Source: Undibacter mobilis
Lineage (GTDB): Bacteria; Pseudomonadota; Alphaproteobacteria; Rhizobiales; Xanthobacteraceae
Direction of reading: 5' to 3'
Length of the DNA stretch: 64,000 nt
NCBI RefSeq assembly: GCF_003367195.1
Contig: NZ_QRGO01000003.1
Location: 351,122-415,121 of the forward strand
Of the stretch, positions 56,567 through 64,000 are shown piece after piece. A program made the position numbers and the translations under genes. The notes under the pieces are model-generated. The model did no database searches. It was not told the DNA's origin and saw nothing but the letters and a program-made list of their open reading frames with translations. Each line of letters opens with the position of its first letter. The first letter of the stretch is position 1.

Positions 56567-57286
56567 ATGCTAGCCGTCAATCGCCGCCAGACCTTGAAAG
56601 GCGTCGCCGCCACGCTCGTGGCCGCGACAGCATTCGCACCGCACCGCGTCTTCGCACAAGCAGCCGACGGTCCATTCAAATTACCTCCGCTCGGCTATGC
56701 CTATGAGGCGCTCGAGCCGAACATCGACGCCATGACCATGACCATCCACCATCAGCGGCATCATGGCGCCTTCATCGGCAATCTGAACAACTTTGCCAAG
56801 ACCATCCCCGACCTCGGCACCAAGCCGGTCGAGGTCGTACTGGCCGATCTCGCCAGCATCCCGGAATCATCGCGGACGGGCGTCCGCAACAATCTCGGCG
56901 GTCACTGGAATCACACGTTCTTCTGGGAGCTGATGACCCCAGGCGGCGCCAAGGAGCCGGGCGGCGATCTCAAGGCCGCGATCGAAGCCGAACTCGGTGG
57001 CTTCCAGAAGGTCAAGGAACAGGTCACCGCCTCCGGCATGGGCCGTTTCGGCTCAGGCTGGGCGTGGCTCACGGTCGACAAGGACAAGAAACTCAAGATC
57101 GTCAGTACGCCCAATCAGGACAACCCGCTGATGGACGGCGCTCGCGGCGCGATCATCGGGGTCGATGTCTGGGAGCACGCCTATTACTTGAAATATCAAA
57201 ACAAGCGCGCCGAGTACCTCGCCAACTGGTGGAATACGGTGAACTGGGACAAGGCCGCCGCCAACTACAAGAAGGCGCTCGCTTAA
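56567..57286 (+). CDS. Fe/Mn superoxide dismutase with twin-arginine signal
   Basis: A 239-residue dismutase. The N-terminus [20 protein letters not shown] is a Tat-type signal, with cleavage near VFAQA at about 32. The catalytic metal ligands are in [18 protein letters not shown] and [22 protein letters not shown] with NQDNPLMDG places Gln as in Mn-type enzymes, so Mn or cambialistic use is likely. Most Fe/Mn SODs are cytoplasmic, so an exported copy beside sodC is notable. A strong terminator follows. Confidence 0.94.
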   Translation: MLAVNRRQTLKGVAATLVAATAFAPHRVFAQAADGPFKLPPLGYAYEALEPNIDAMTMTIHHQRHHGAFIGNLNNFAKTIPDLGTKPVEVVLADLASIPESSRTGVRNNLGGHWNHTFFWELMTPGGAKEPGGDLKAAIEAELGGFQKVKEQVTASGMGRFGSGWAWLTVDKDKKLKIVSTPNQDNPLMDGARGAIIGVDVWEHAYYLKYQNKRAEYLANWWNTVNWDKAAANYKKALA

Positions 57287-57317
57287 AAGACCTCACCCGT
57301 TAGTTACCCGACATGTG

Positions 57318-57353
57318 AAAGCCCGCCGATCTGATGATCGGCGGGCTTTTTCT
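57318..57353. terminator. Terminator after the SOD pair
   Basis: 14-bp perfect arms AAAGCCCGCCGATC (57318-57331) and its complement (57336-57349), with a TGAT loop and TTTTTC tail on the plus strand. It also faces the convergent smpB stop at 57445. Confidence 0.93.
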
Positions 57354-57444
57354 TGAAATGTCCGACAAATACTAGACGGCCATTCGAGTTGCGTCAGGCG
57401 CGGGAAGATCAGCATCCCAATCCGGCGTGTCATCTTGCCTCTCG

Positions 57445-57918
57445 CTAGCCCTTCTCGCGCATGAGCCGGCCGCGCTCGCGGTCCCAGCTGCGTTTCTTGT
57501 CGGTTTCGCGCTTGTCGTGGAGCTTCTTGCCCTTGGCAAGCGCGATCTCGATCTTGGCGCGGCCGCGCTCGTTGAAATAGAGCTTGAGCGGTACGATGGT
57601 CATGCCTTCGCGCTCGACCGCGTTGGCCAGCTTGTGGATCTGCCGCTCGTGCAGCAGCAGCTTACGCAAACGCTTCGGGGCGTGGTTCTCGCGGTGCGCC
57701 TGGATGTATTCGGGGATGTTGGCGTTGACGAGCCAGATCTCGCCGCCCTTGGCGTCGGCATACGACTCCGCGATCGTCGCCTTGCCGGTGCGCAGCGATT
57801 TGACCTCGCTGCCGGTCAACACGATGCCGGCCTCGAAGGTCTCCCCGATCAGATAATTGAACCGCGCCTTGCGGTTTTCCGCGACCGTCTTGAAACGGCG
57901 CTCGTCCTTGGCAGCCAT
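57445..57918 (-). CDS. smpB: SsrA-binding protein SmpB
   Basis: SmpB of 157 residues delivers tmRNA to stalled ribosomes. [32 protein letters not shown] and the Lys/Arg-rich C-terminal tail ([20 protein letters not shown] in part) are the family marks. ATGs at 57918 and 57927 are both possible; the former gives the usual MAAKDERR. dapA lies upstream on the same strand. Confidence 0.95.
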   Translation of the reverse strand: MAAKDERRFKTVAENRKARFNYLIGETFEAGIVLTGSEVKSLRTGKATIAESYADAKGGEIWLVNANIPEYIQAHRENHAPKRLRKLLLHERQIHKLANAVEREGMTIVPLKLYFNERGRAKIEIALAKGKKLHDKRETDKKRSWDRERGRLMREKG

Positions 57919-58001
57919 GGAACTCATATAGGGATGATCAGTGCGCGATGCCCGGTCAGGCGAGAGTTACGCGCGCCGATCTCAAGTGAAACATCAGATT
58001 A

Positions 58002-58029
58002 GAAATATCTATCAACTCATTGATATTTC
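58002..58029. other. A+T-rich inverted repeat between dapA and smpB
   Basis: GAAATATC (58002-58009) and GATATTTC (58022-58029) enclose a 12-nt loop in a strikingly A+T-rich patch. It lacks a T-tract, so it is more like an operator or promoter-side structure for smpB than a terminator. Confidence 0.4.
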
Positions 58030-58057
58030 ATAAGTTATTGAAGGCAGGTGGGTCGCC

Positions 58058-58951
58058 TCAGTTAATGACCCCGGCGTGGACCATGGCATCGCGGATCACC
58101 TTGCCGGTCGGGACCGTCACCGGCATCAGCGGCAGGCGGACCTCCTCCTCAATGCGTCCGAGCAGCTTGAGACCATGCTTGGCGCCAGCCAGACCCGGCT
58201 CCTTGAAGATGGCATCGTGCAGCGGCACCAGCCGGTCCTGGATCTTGAGCGCTCCGGCATAGTCCCCCTTGAACACTGCCGCCATCAGATCGGCGCAGGG
58301 CTTCGGCGCCACATTGGCGACCACCGAAATGCAGCCATGGCCGCCGGCCGCCATGTAGGCGAGCGCCGTCATGTCCTCACCGGAGAGCTGGATGAAATCC
58401 GGCCCCAAAGCGTGACGCTGCTGCGAGACGCGCGCCAGATTGGCGGTGGCGTCCTTCACACCGACGATGTTCTTGAGTTCGTAAAGTCGCGCCATGGTGT
58501 CGATCGACATATCGACCACCGAGCGCGGCGGAATATTGTAGATGACGATCGGGATGCCGATAGCGTCGTTCACGGCCTTGAAGTGGTGGTACATGCCGTC
58601 CTGGGTCGGCTTGTTGTAGTACGGGGTCACCACCAGCACGGCATCGGCACCGGCCTCTTCGGCATGGCGCGCCAGTTCGACGGCTTCCGCGGTCGAATTC
58701 GAGCCGGCGCCAGCGATGACCGGAACGCGGCCCTTGGCCTGGTCGATGCAGATTTCGACGACCTTGTGGTGTTCGTCATGACTGAGGGTCGGGCTTTCGC
58801 CGGTCGTACCGACCGGCACCAGCCCGCTCGTCCCTTGGGCAATTTGCCAGTCGATCAACGCGCGGAAGGCCTGCTCGTCGACAGCGCCGTTTTTGAACGG
58901 CGTCACGAGCGCGGTCATGGAACCTCGGAAGCTCGTTGTCGCGGCGTTCAT
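58058..58951 (-). CDS. dapA: 4-hydroxy-tetrahydrodipicolinate synthase
   Basis: Lysine and peptidoglycan biosynthesis enzyme of 297 residues, condensing pyruvate and aspartate semialdehyde. The Schiff-base Lys166 is in [12 protein letters not shown], the catalytic Tyr138 in [10 protein letters not shown], and Thr49/Thr50 in [12 protein letters not shown] longer or shorter N-terminus is possible (ATG also at residue 12). Confidence 0.95.
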   Translation of the reverse strand: MNAATTSFRGSMTALVTPFKNGAVDEQAFRALIDWQIAQGTSGLVPVGTTGESPTLSHDEHHKVVEICIDQAKGRVPVIAGAGSNSTAEAVELARHAEEAGADAVLVVTPYYNKPTQDGMYHHFKAVNDAIGIPIVIYNIPPRSVVDMSIDTMARLYELKNIVGVKDATANLARVSQQRHALGPDFIQLSGEDMTALAYMAAGGHGCISVVANVAPKPCADLMAAVFKGDYAGALKIQDRLVPLHDAIFKEPGLAGAKHGLKLLGRIEEEVRLPLMPVTVPTGKVIRDAMVHAGVIN

Positions 58952-59222
58952 GGCGCGTTTCTCCCTACCCGGCTACGCGGTTTGCAAGCCCCATCAATAT
59001 CGGCTTGAGGGCCCCGATGAAAGCCCCTTCGGAGGCCAATTTACCATGATCCGCCAAGCTTTTGCCGCCGTTCCGCGATAACTGTGATTCCTGGTCGACG
59101 GCACCGGGGTATCCCCTCGTTGACCATTTTGTCCTAAGGGGGACAGGCAGCGTCCGTTGTCGTGAGTCGGGCGCCTTCACAAAATACGCAACGATTGCGC
59201 CCGAACGAACAGAGGCAACGGT

Positions 59223-61688
59223 TTGCAGGACGTATCGAAACGCTCGCTTCGGGGAGTTGCTGTCGCGCTGATCGCCGCCGGTGCGATCCTGGCTGCGCCG
59301 GCGTTCGCCGCCCCCGCCGCCGAAAAGACAGCCACCACCGATCAGACCAAAAAGCCGCAGGCGAAATCCAGCAAGAGCCCGGCCGACAGGGCCAAGGTTG
59401 ACGCCGCCAAGAGCAAGCCGGCGAGCAAGGCCGCCAAAGACAAACCGGCCAAGAGCGCGCAAAGCAAGACCCAGAAGGGTGAACCGACGAGGACGATGGT
59501 GGCCCAGCCCCAGGCTCGGCCGAAACTCGTCTCGGTGCCGATTCCACAATCGCGTCCCGGTGCCGAGGTCGGCGCCGCGGCCCCCGCTCCCGCAGGCCGC
59601 CCGATGCAGCTCGTCGATGTGACGCCCGCAACCGCGCCGGTGCCGCGCGGCACCGAGGCCTTCGCGCAGGCCGGCGCTGGCGCGCGTGGTGCCGTCTATG
59701 CCAGCCGTGCCGTAATCAAGCCGCTGGCGCGGCCCGCCGCCGGCCCCTTCGCAGTGGCGCCGACAACAGTCACGTCCGACGCCGACATCGCTGCCGTACG
59801 CCGCGTCAAGGACGCCGCCGCCAAGGGCAACGACGCCGAAGCCGATGCCGCCGCGCGCTCCATCGGCGATCCGGTGGCGCGCAAGCTCGCCGAATACATG
59901 ATCCTGCGCAGCTTCAACACCAAGCCGAACTTCGAGCGCTACGCCAATTTCATCGAGCGCAATCCGGACTGGCCGCATGTGCCGATGTTCCGGCGCCGCG
60001 CCGAAAACACTTTGTGGAACGACAATGTCAGCGACGCCGGCGTTATGTCGTTCTTCGCTCACCAGCGACCGACCACGGCCAAGGGGCGCTACGTGCTGGC
60101 CCGTGCACTGCTCGCGCGCGGTGATCGCGCCGCCGCGCAAGAGCTCGTACGCACAGCCTGGCGTACCCAGGACGCCAGCGCCGACGTCGAGCGCAAGGTG
60201 CTCGACATGTTCAGCGACATGTTGACCCGCGAGGATCACCAGGTCCGCATGGACGACCGCTTCTACAATGACGACACCGAAGGCGGCATGCGCGCCGCCG
60301 AACGCATTGGCGGCGTCGGCCTCCAGATCGCCAAGGCCTGGACGGCTGTGCTCAAGCGCGCCAAGAATGCCAAGGCCCTGCTCGATGCAGTCCCGGCGTC
60401 AGCGCATCGTGATCCGGGCTATATCTTCGCCCGCGCCCAATGGCTGCGGAAGAACGGCAAACCCGAAGAAGCCGGCAAGCTCATTCTGACGGCGCCGAAA
60501 GACCCGGCGGCTCTGGTCGACGTGAACGAATGGTGGCAGGAGCGCCGCATCCTGGTGCGTGACCTGCTCGACAACAAAGACGCGCAGACCGCCTACCGCG
60601 TCGCCCGCGAGGCGGCGACACCGACCCAAGCCAATTACCGCGTCGACAAGCATTTCACCGCGGGCTGGATCGCGCTGCGCTTCCTGCACGATCCGAAGAC
60701 TGCGGCGGCGCACTTTGCCGAAATCAACCGCGGCGCCGGCACCAATCCGCACGCGCTGTCGCGCGGCGGCTACTGGCAGGGCCGCGCCGCCGAAGCGATG
60801 GGTCAGCAAGCCCAGGCGCGCAGTTTCTACGCCGAGGCGGCCCAATACAGCGCCACCTATTACGGCCAGTTGGCCCGCGCCCGCGTCGGGCTGCCGGATA
60901 TCGGACTGGTCGGGCCGCCGAACTTCAACAGCCAGGAACGCGGCGTGCTTGCCAGCACCGAGGTCGTGCGGGCGGTGGAACTGCTTTACGCGCTCGACGA
61001 GCGCGACATGATCGCCTCGATCTATGCCGAAATTGGCGACAGCGGCACCGACGTCGCCGGCATGGCAATGCTGGGTGAGGTCGCGGCTAAACACAAAGAT
61101 CCGCGCGCCATGGTCCTGCTCGGCAAGAACGCGCTCGGGCGCGGCCTGCCGCTCGACCATTACGCCTTCCCCATCGCCGGATTGCCGAGCTATCAGCCGA
61201 TCGCGCCGCCGGTCGAAGACGCGCTGGTCTATTCGATCGCGCGCCAGGAAAGTCATTTCAACCAAAAGGTCGTGTCGCCGGCCAAGGCCATGGGTTTCAT
61301 GCAGGTGACACCGGTCGCCGCGCAGGACACGTCGAAGCGCTTCAAATACGTTTACAACAGCGGCCGCCTGCTGACCGATCCCGTCTACAACATGCAGATG
61401 GGCGCCGCCGAACTGTCGATGCTGCTGTCGACCTATGACGGCTCATACATCATGACCTTCGCCGGTTATAACGCAGGCCGCGGCCGGGTGCGGCAGTGGG
61501 TTGCCGCCTATGGCGATCCGCGCGACCCGAATGTGGATCCGGTCGACTGGTGCGAGCGCATTCCGATCGCCGAGACGCGCAACTATGTTCAGCGCATCAT
61601 GGAGAACATGCAGGTCTACAGAGCCCGCTTCGGCGGCGGCAACAAGCTGGTGATCGAGGCCGACCTGCGCCGTGGCGCGCCTCGCTAG
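59223..61688 (+). CDS. Soluble lytic murein transglycosylase (SLT70-like)
   Basis: Periplasmic enzyme of 821 residues that cuts peptidoglycan glycan strands. After a signal peptide (LRGVAVALIAAGAILAAPAF), residues about 35-175 are a low-complexity Ala/Lys/Pro linker. A helical superhelix region follows, and the C-terminal SLT domain has the catalytic Glu in ARQESHFNQ (about residue 673) with GFMQVTP and FAGYNAGRGRV. The start is TTG at 59223 with AGAGG about 8 nt before; no ATG precedes the signal peptide. The 271-bp gap to dapA holds a TGTCC/GGACA hairpin near 59130 and no gene. Confidence 0.92.
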   Translation: MQDVSKRSLRGVAVALIAAGAILAAPAFAAPAAEKTATTDQTKKPQAKSSKSPADRAKVDAAKSKPASKAAKDKPAKSAQSKTQKGEPTRTMVAQPQARPKLVSVPIPQSRPGAEVGAAAPAPAGRPMQLVDVTPATAPVPRGTEAFAQAGAGARGAVYASRAVIKPLARPAAGPFAVAPTTVTSDADIAAVRRVKDAAAKGNDAEADAAARSIGDPVARKLAEYMILRSFNTKPNFERYANFIERNPDWPHVPMFRRRAENTLWNDNVSDAGVMSFFAHQRPTTAKGRYVLARALLARGDRAAAQELVRTAWRTQDASADVERKVLDMFSDMLTREDHQVRMDDRFYNDDTEGGMRAAERIGGVGLQIAKAWTAVLKRAKNAKALLDAVPASAHRDPGYIFARAQWLRKNGKPEEAGKLILTAPKDPAALVDVNEWWQERRILVRDLLDNKDAQTAYRVAREAATPTQANYRVDKHFTAGWIALRFLHDPKTAAAHFAEINRGAGTNPHALSRGGYWQGRAAEAMGQQAQARSFYAEAAQYSATYYGQLARARVGLPDIGLVGPPNFNSQERGVLASTEVVRAVELLYALDERDMIASIYAEIGDSGTDVAGMAMLGEVAAKHKDPRAMVLLGKNALGRGLPLDHYAFPIAGLPSYQPIAPPVEDALVYSIARQESHFNQKVVSPAKAMGFMQVTPVAAQDTSKRFKYVYNSGRLLTDPVYNMQMGAAELSMLLSTYDGSYIMTFAGYNAGRGRVRQWVAAYGDPRDPNVDPVDWCERIPIAETRNYVQRIMENMQVYRARFGGGNKLVIEADLRRGAPR

Positions 61689-61697
61689 CAGGCGATC

Positions 61698-62588
61698 ATG
61701 AGCGATGTCGCGGTCTCTCGTTTCGTCACCGCCACCGACGGTCTGAAGCTCCATGTGCGCGACTTTGCCGCGCGCGATAGGAAAGCCCTGCCCGTCATCT
61801 GCCTGCCCGGTCTGGCGCGCACAACAGACGATTTCGAGACACTTGCCGCAGCGCTCGCAGCCGGTGGCCGCCGCGTTATCGCGTTGGATTACCGCGGCCG
61901 TGGCCGCTCCGACTACGATCCAGATCCGGCCAAGTATTCGCTGCCAGTCGAATTGGGCGACGTGATCACGGTGCTTACGGCGCTCGCTCTGGAGCCCGCG
62001 GTGTTTGTCGGCACGTCGCGCGGCGGCCTGCTCACCATGCTGATGGCGGCCGTGCGCCCGGCGTCCGTTGCCGGCGCTGTGCTCAACGATATCGGCCCGA
62101 TGCTGGAGGCCGAAGGCCTCGTTCGCATCAAGGGCTATGTCGGCAAACTGCCGACGCCGTCGAGCTACGACGAAGCCGCTCGCGTGCTCGCGCGATTGTT
62201 CGGGGCCCAGTTTCCGAACTTGTCGCACCACGACTGGCTCTTGAGTGCGCGGCGCACCTACAAGGACAAAGATGGCGGTCTCGTCGTCAATTACGACGTT
62301 GCGCTCGGCAAAGCGCTCGACGATTTCGATCCGCAAAAACCTCTGCCGGATCTGTGGCCGCAATTCGAGGCTCTCAAGGATGTTCCGGTGATGGTGATCC
62401 GCGGAGCGCTTTCCGATCTGCTGTCGGCAACCACCGTCTTGGAGATGGAACGGCGTCATCCCGCGCTGGAGACTCTGGTCGTGCCCGATCAGGGGCACGC
62501 GCCCTTGTTGACCGAGAGCGGCACCATCTCACGCATCGCCGCTTTCATCGGCCGCTGCGATGCCGAACGCACCAAAATATCGGGCTGA
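61698..62588 (+). CDS. Alpha/beta hydrolase
   Basis: A 296-residue enzyme with the hydrolase fold. The nucleophile Ser is in GTSRGGLLTM, the oxyanion hole near LPGLARTTDDF, the acid in a later RGALSDLLS region, and the His in QGHAPLLT. It is 9 bp after the transglycosylase gene and so probably co-transcribed. The substrate is unknown. It resembles the uncharacterised hydrolases often found in alphaproteobacteria. Confidence 0.9.
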   Translation: MSDVAVSRFVTATDGLKLHVRDFAARDRKALPVICLPGLARTTDDFETLAAALAAGGRRVIALDYRGRGRSDYDPDPAKYSLPVELGDVITVLTALALEPAVFVGTSRGGLLTMLMAAVRPASVAGAVLNDIGPMLEAEGLVRIKGYVGKLPTPSSYDEAARVLARLFGAQFPNLSHHDWLLSARRTYKDKDGGLVVNYDVALGKALDDFDPQKPLPDLWPQFEALKDVPVMVIRGALSDLLSATTVLEMERRHPALETLVVPDQGHAPLLTESGTISRIAAFIGRCDAERTKISG

Positions 62589-62625
62589 TAACCAATCTTT
62601 TCGTTGCTATCCGAACAAAAAGAAA

Positions 62626-62645
62626 CCCCCGGCTTTCGCCGGGGG
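62626..62645. terminator. Terminator between hydrolase and porin genes
   Basis: 8-bp arms CCCCCGGC (62626-62633) and GCCGGGGG (62638-62645) with a TTTC loop. The minus-strand tail (TTTCTTTTT) is the stronger, so it mainly serves the porin; the plus-strand tail is CTCTTTAA. Confidence 0.88.
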
Positions 62646-62674
62646 CTCTTTAACGTCGATCCTAGATCGTGAGA

Positions 62675-64000
62675 TCAGGGATAGAAGTTGCGCTGGGCGC
62701 GGAACATACCGGACCACCAGCTGTTCTTGCCGACGGTGGCGGTGCTGGCCAGATCGTTCTGGATGCCCTGGTACATCACTTCGACGCTCAGGTCGAGGTT
62801 GGTGACCGGGGTCCAGACGGTACGCGAACCGACCTGCCACATCGACCAGTTGGCCGAGGTGCCAGCGCCGGTGATGATGGCACTCGCGGCTGCCGAGTAC
62901 TCAAGCTTGCCGTACGCGCCGTACAGCGAAGACTTCCAACCGGGGACCCAGTTGTGCTCCAGACCGCCGGTGATCGACCAGCCGGTGGTCATTTCGACGC
63001 CGGTGGCGCTCACGGTCGCGTCCCAAGCCTGGGCATTCGTCACGACGACGCCCTGCTGGACACCGTTGCTGCCGGTGGAGAGGCCCGAACCGACATAGTC
63101 CATCGCACCCTTGCCGTAGGTGAACTGGCCGATGATGTAGTCGCCCTTGCCGAGCATCGGCAGGTTGACCTTCACGCCAGCGCCGAAGGCATAGCCCCAC
63201 TTCGCACCCGGATTCGGGAACGTCTGAGCCGAGGTGCCGGCGAAGGTCAGCTGGTGCGCCGCACCCATGATCTGGGCAGAACCCCAGGCCTGGTCGATGC
63301 GCAGGTTGCCGACGAGATCCGGCGCGCCCTGACCGCCATACACGGTGTTGGCAACAGCAGCGCCAGCCGGAGTGGCGACGATGTTGGCGCCAGTCGAGGT
63401 GATGCCGACACGACGGCCGTTGTTGTTCTCAGCCGCGATCGAGGCCGACAGACCGTTACCGAGCTGAGCGGTATAGGCAAACACTTCGATACCGTTGCCG
63501 CCCTGGGTCGAACCCCAGATGTTCGACTGGTTCGAATAGGTCGTGTTGTCGAAGTCGAAGAACGAACCGGTGCGACCAGCCGTAAAGCCAGCGAACTGGA
63601 TGAAGGCCGCCGGCGAGTACAGGCGGTCATAAGCGTCCGCGCCACCCGAGTTCGAAGCAGCACCGAAGCCCGTCGTGCCAGGAATGGCGCTCGGACCGGA
63701 GTAGCCACCACCGCGGCTGTTGTCCGACGTGGCGGCCAGGTAGGCATAGCCACGCAGGGTGCCGTAGGCGGTCTGCGAGCGGGCATCAGCCGTGATGCCG
63801 GCGCGGGTACGCCAGGTGTTTTCGTTGTAGGTCGCCGCGCTGTGGTTGCCAGCCGAACCAATATTCGGAGCGAACGAGCCACCGGCGTTGAAGTTCACCT
63901 CGGCGCGGACGAAGCCGCCGACCTTGATGCAGGTATCCGTGCCCGGCATGTAGTAGAAGCCAGCACCGTAGAGCGAGCAAATCTTCACGTACTGGACCGG
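62675..64000 (-). CDS. Omp2b-type outer membrane porin (N-terminus outside window)
   Basis: At least 441 residues of a Hyphomicrobiales porin; the reading frame continues past the right edge, so the signal peptide and first residues are missing. The visible start has VKICSLYGAGFYYMPGTD followed by TCIKVGGFVRAEVNF, the family hallmark with its Cys pair. The C-terminus ends in a Phe/Tyr-rich strand (MFRAQRNFYP), as beta-barrel proteins do. It would form a trimeric channel for small solutes. Its own terminator lies 30 bp downstream. Confidence 0.92.
   Translation of the reverse strand, partial: PVQYVKICSLYGAGFYYMPGTDTCIKVGGFVRAEVNFNAGGSFAPNIGSAGNHSAATYNENTWRTRAGITADARSQTAYGTLRGYAYLAATSDNSRGGGYSGPSAIPGTTGFGAASNSGGADAYDRLYSPAAFIQFAGFTAGRTGSFFDFDNTTYSNQSNIWGSTQGGNGIEVFAYTAQLGNGLSASIAAENNNGRRVGITSTGANIVATPAGAAVANTVYGGQGAPDLVGNLRIDQAWGSAQIMGAAHQLTFAGTSAQTFPNPGAKWGYAFGAGVKVNLPMLGKGDYIIGQFTYGKGAMDYVGSGLSTGSNGVQQGVVVTNAQAWDATVSATGVEMTTGWSITGGLEHNWVPGWKSSLYGAYGKLEYSAAASAIITGAGTSANWSMWQVGSRTVWTPVTNLDLSVEVMYQGIQNDLASTATVGKNSWWSGMFRAQRNFYP

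Noticed and set aside
57919..58057. tmRNA or other small RNA next to smpB
   Set aside because: No tmRNA-like ends or tag frame is visible; only the A+T-rich inverted repeat was found.

Overview
The window is a stretch of alphaproteobacterial chromosome, most likely from the Hyphomicrobiales (Rhizobiales), near the Bradyrhizobium/Pseudolabrys/Rhodoplanes group. The reasons are high G+C coding DNA, an LdtR-type MarR regulator, DUF6163- and DUF6898-like proteins, an Omp2b-type porin, a HemB with the Asp-rich metal site described for Bradyrhizobium, and gene orders such as plsX-fabH-ihfA-merR, glyA-nrdR-ribD-ribE-ribH-nusB-thiL and rpoZ-rsh-pdxJ-acpS-lepB-rnc-era-recO. No rRNA, tRNA, CRISPR array, transposase or phage gene was found.

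Layout. 1-2.9 kb: a cut-off TetR regulator with a palindromic operator, a PaaH-like 3-hydroxyacyl-CoA dehydrogenase and a PaaF-like enoyl-CoA hydratase. 3-6.3 kb: merR, ihfA, fabH, plsX. 6.5-8.3 kb: a YceD-like protein, a cytochrome bc1 assembly chaperone and a divergent BamE-like lipoprotein. 8.4-11.2 kb: the proton-pumping pyrophosphatase hppA and a GC-rich structured repeat. 11.2-15 kb: an A+T-rich membrane orphan, an acetyltransferase, an MFS carrier and a 2-hydroxy-acid oxidoreductase. 15-22.6 kb: thiL, nusB, ribH, ribE, ribD, nrdR and glyA, with an Aer-like chemoreceptor lodged between ribE and ribH. 22.7-25.6 kb: small proteins, a HEPN-like orphan, ldtR and two repeat structures.

25.6-29.8 kb: a valine-catabolism operon (acyl-CoA dehydrogenase, 3-hydroxyisobutyryl-CoA hydrolase, a membrane protein, mmsB), then a guanidinium exporter gene preceded by what looks like a guanidine-II (mini-ykkC) riboswitch. 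29.8-34.2 kb: hemB, doxX, threonine ammonia-lyase, an RDD protein and the leucyltransferase bpt. 34.2-40.7 kb: a sitABCD-type Mn/Fe importer, divergent from a cation/proton antiporter with USP domains, then a thioesterase. 40.7-46.1 kb: parC, a small Cys/Arg-rich secreted protein under a CRP-like box, and a divergent MFS/LysR pair. 46.1-54.1 kb: recO, an opposite-strand orphan, era, rnc, lepB, acpS, pdxJ, rsh and rpoZ. 54.1-64 kb: a NYN protein, a family-5-like uracil-DNA glycosylase, two exported superoxide dismutases in tandem, smpB, dapA, a lytic transglycosylase, an alpha/beta hydrolase and a porin cut by the window edge.

Most of the window is ordinary core genome. The signals most worth a second look are the ACGG-loop hairpin pair before the Gdx gene, the Aer-like receptor in the riboflavin operon, the HEPN-like orphan, the tandem repeat in the ldtR 3' UTR, the GC-rich structured repeat beside an A+T-rich orphan, and the double exported SOD locus. 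I did not find a clear new multi-gene system.
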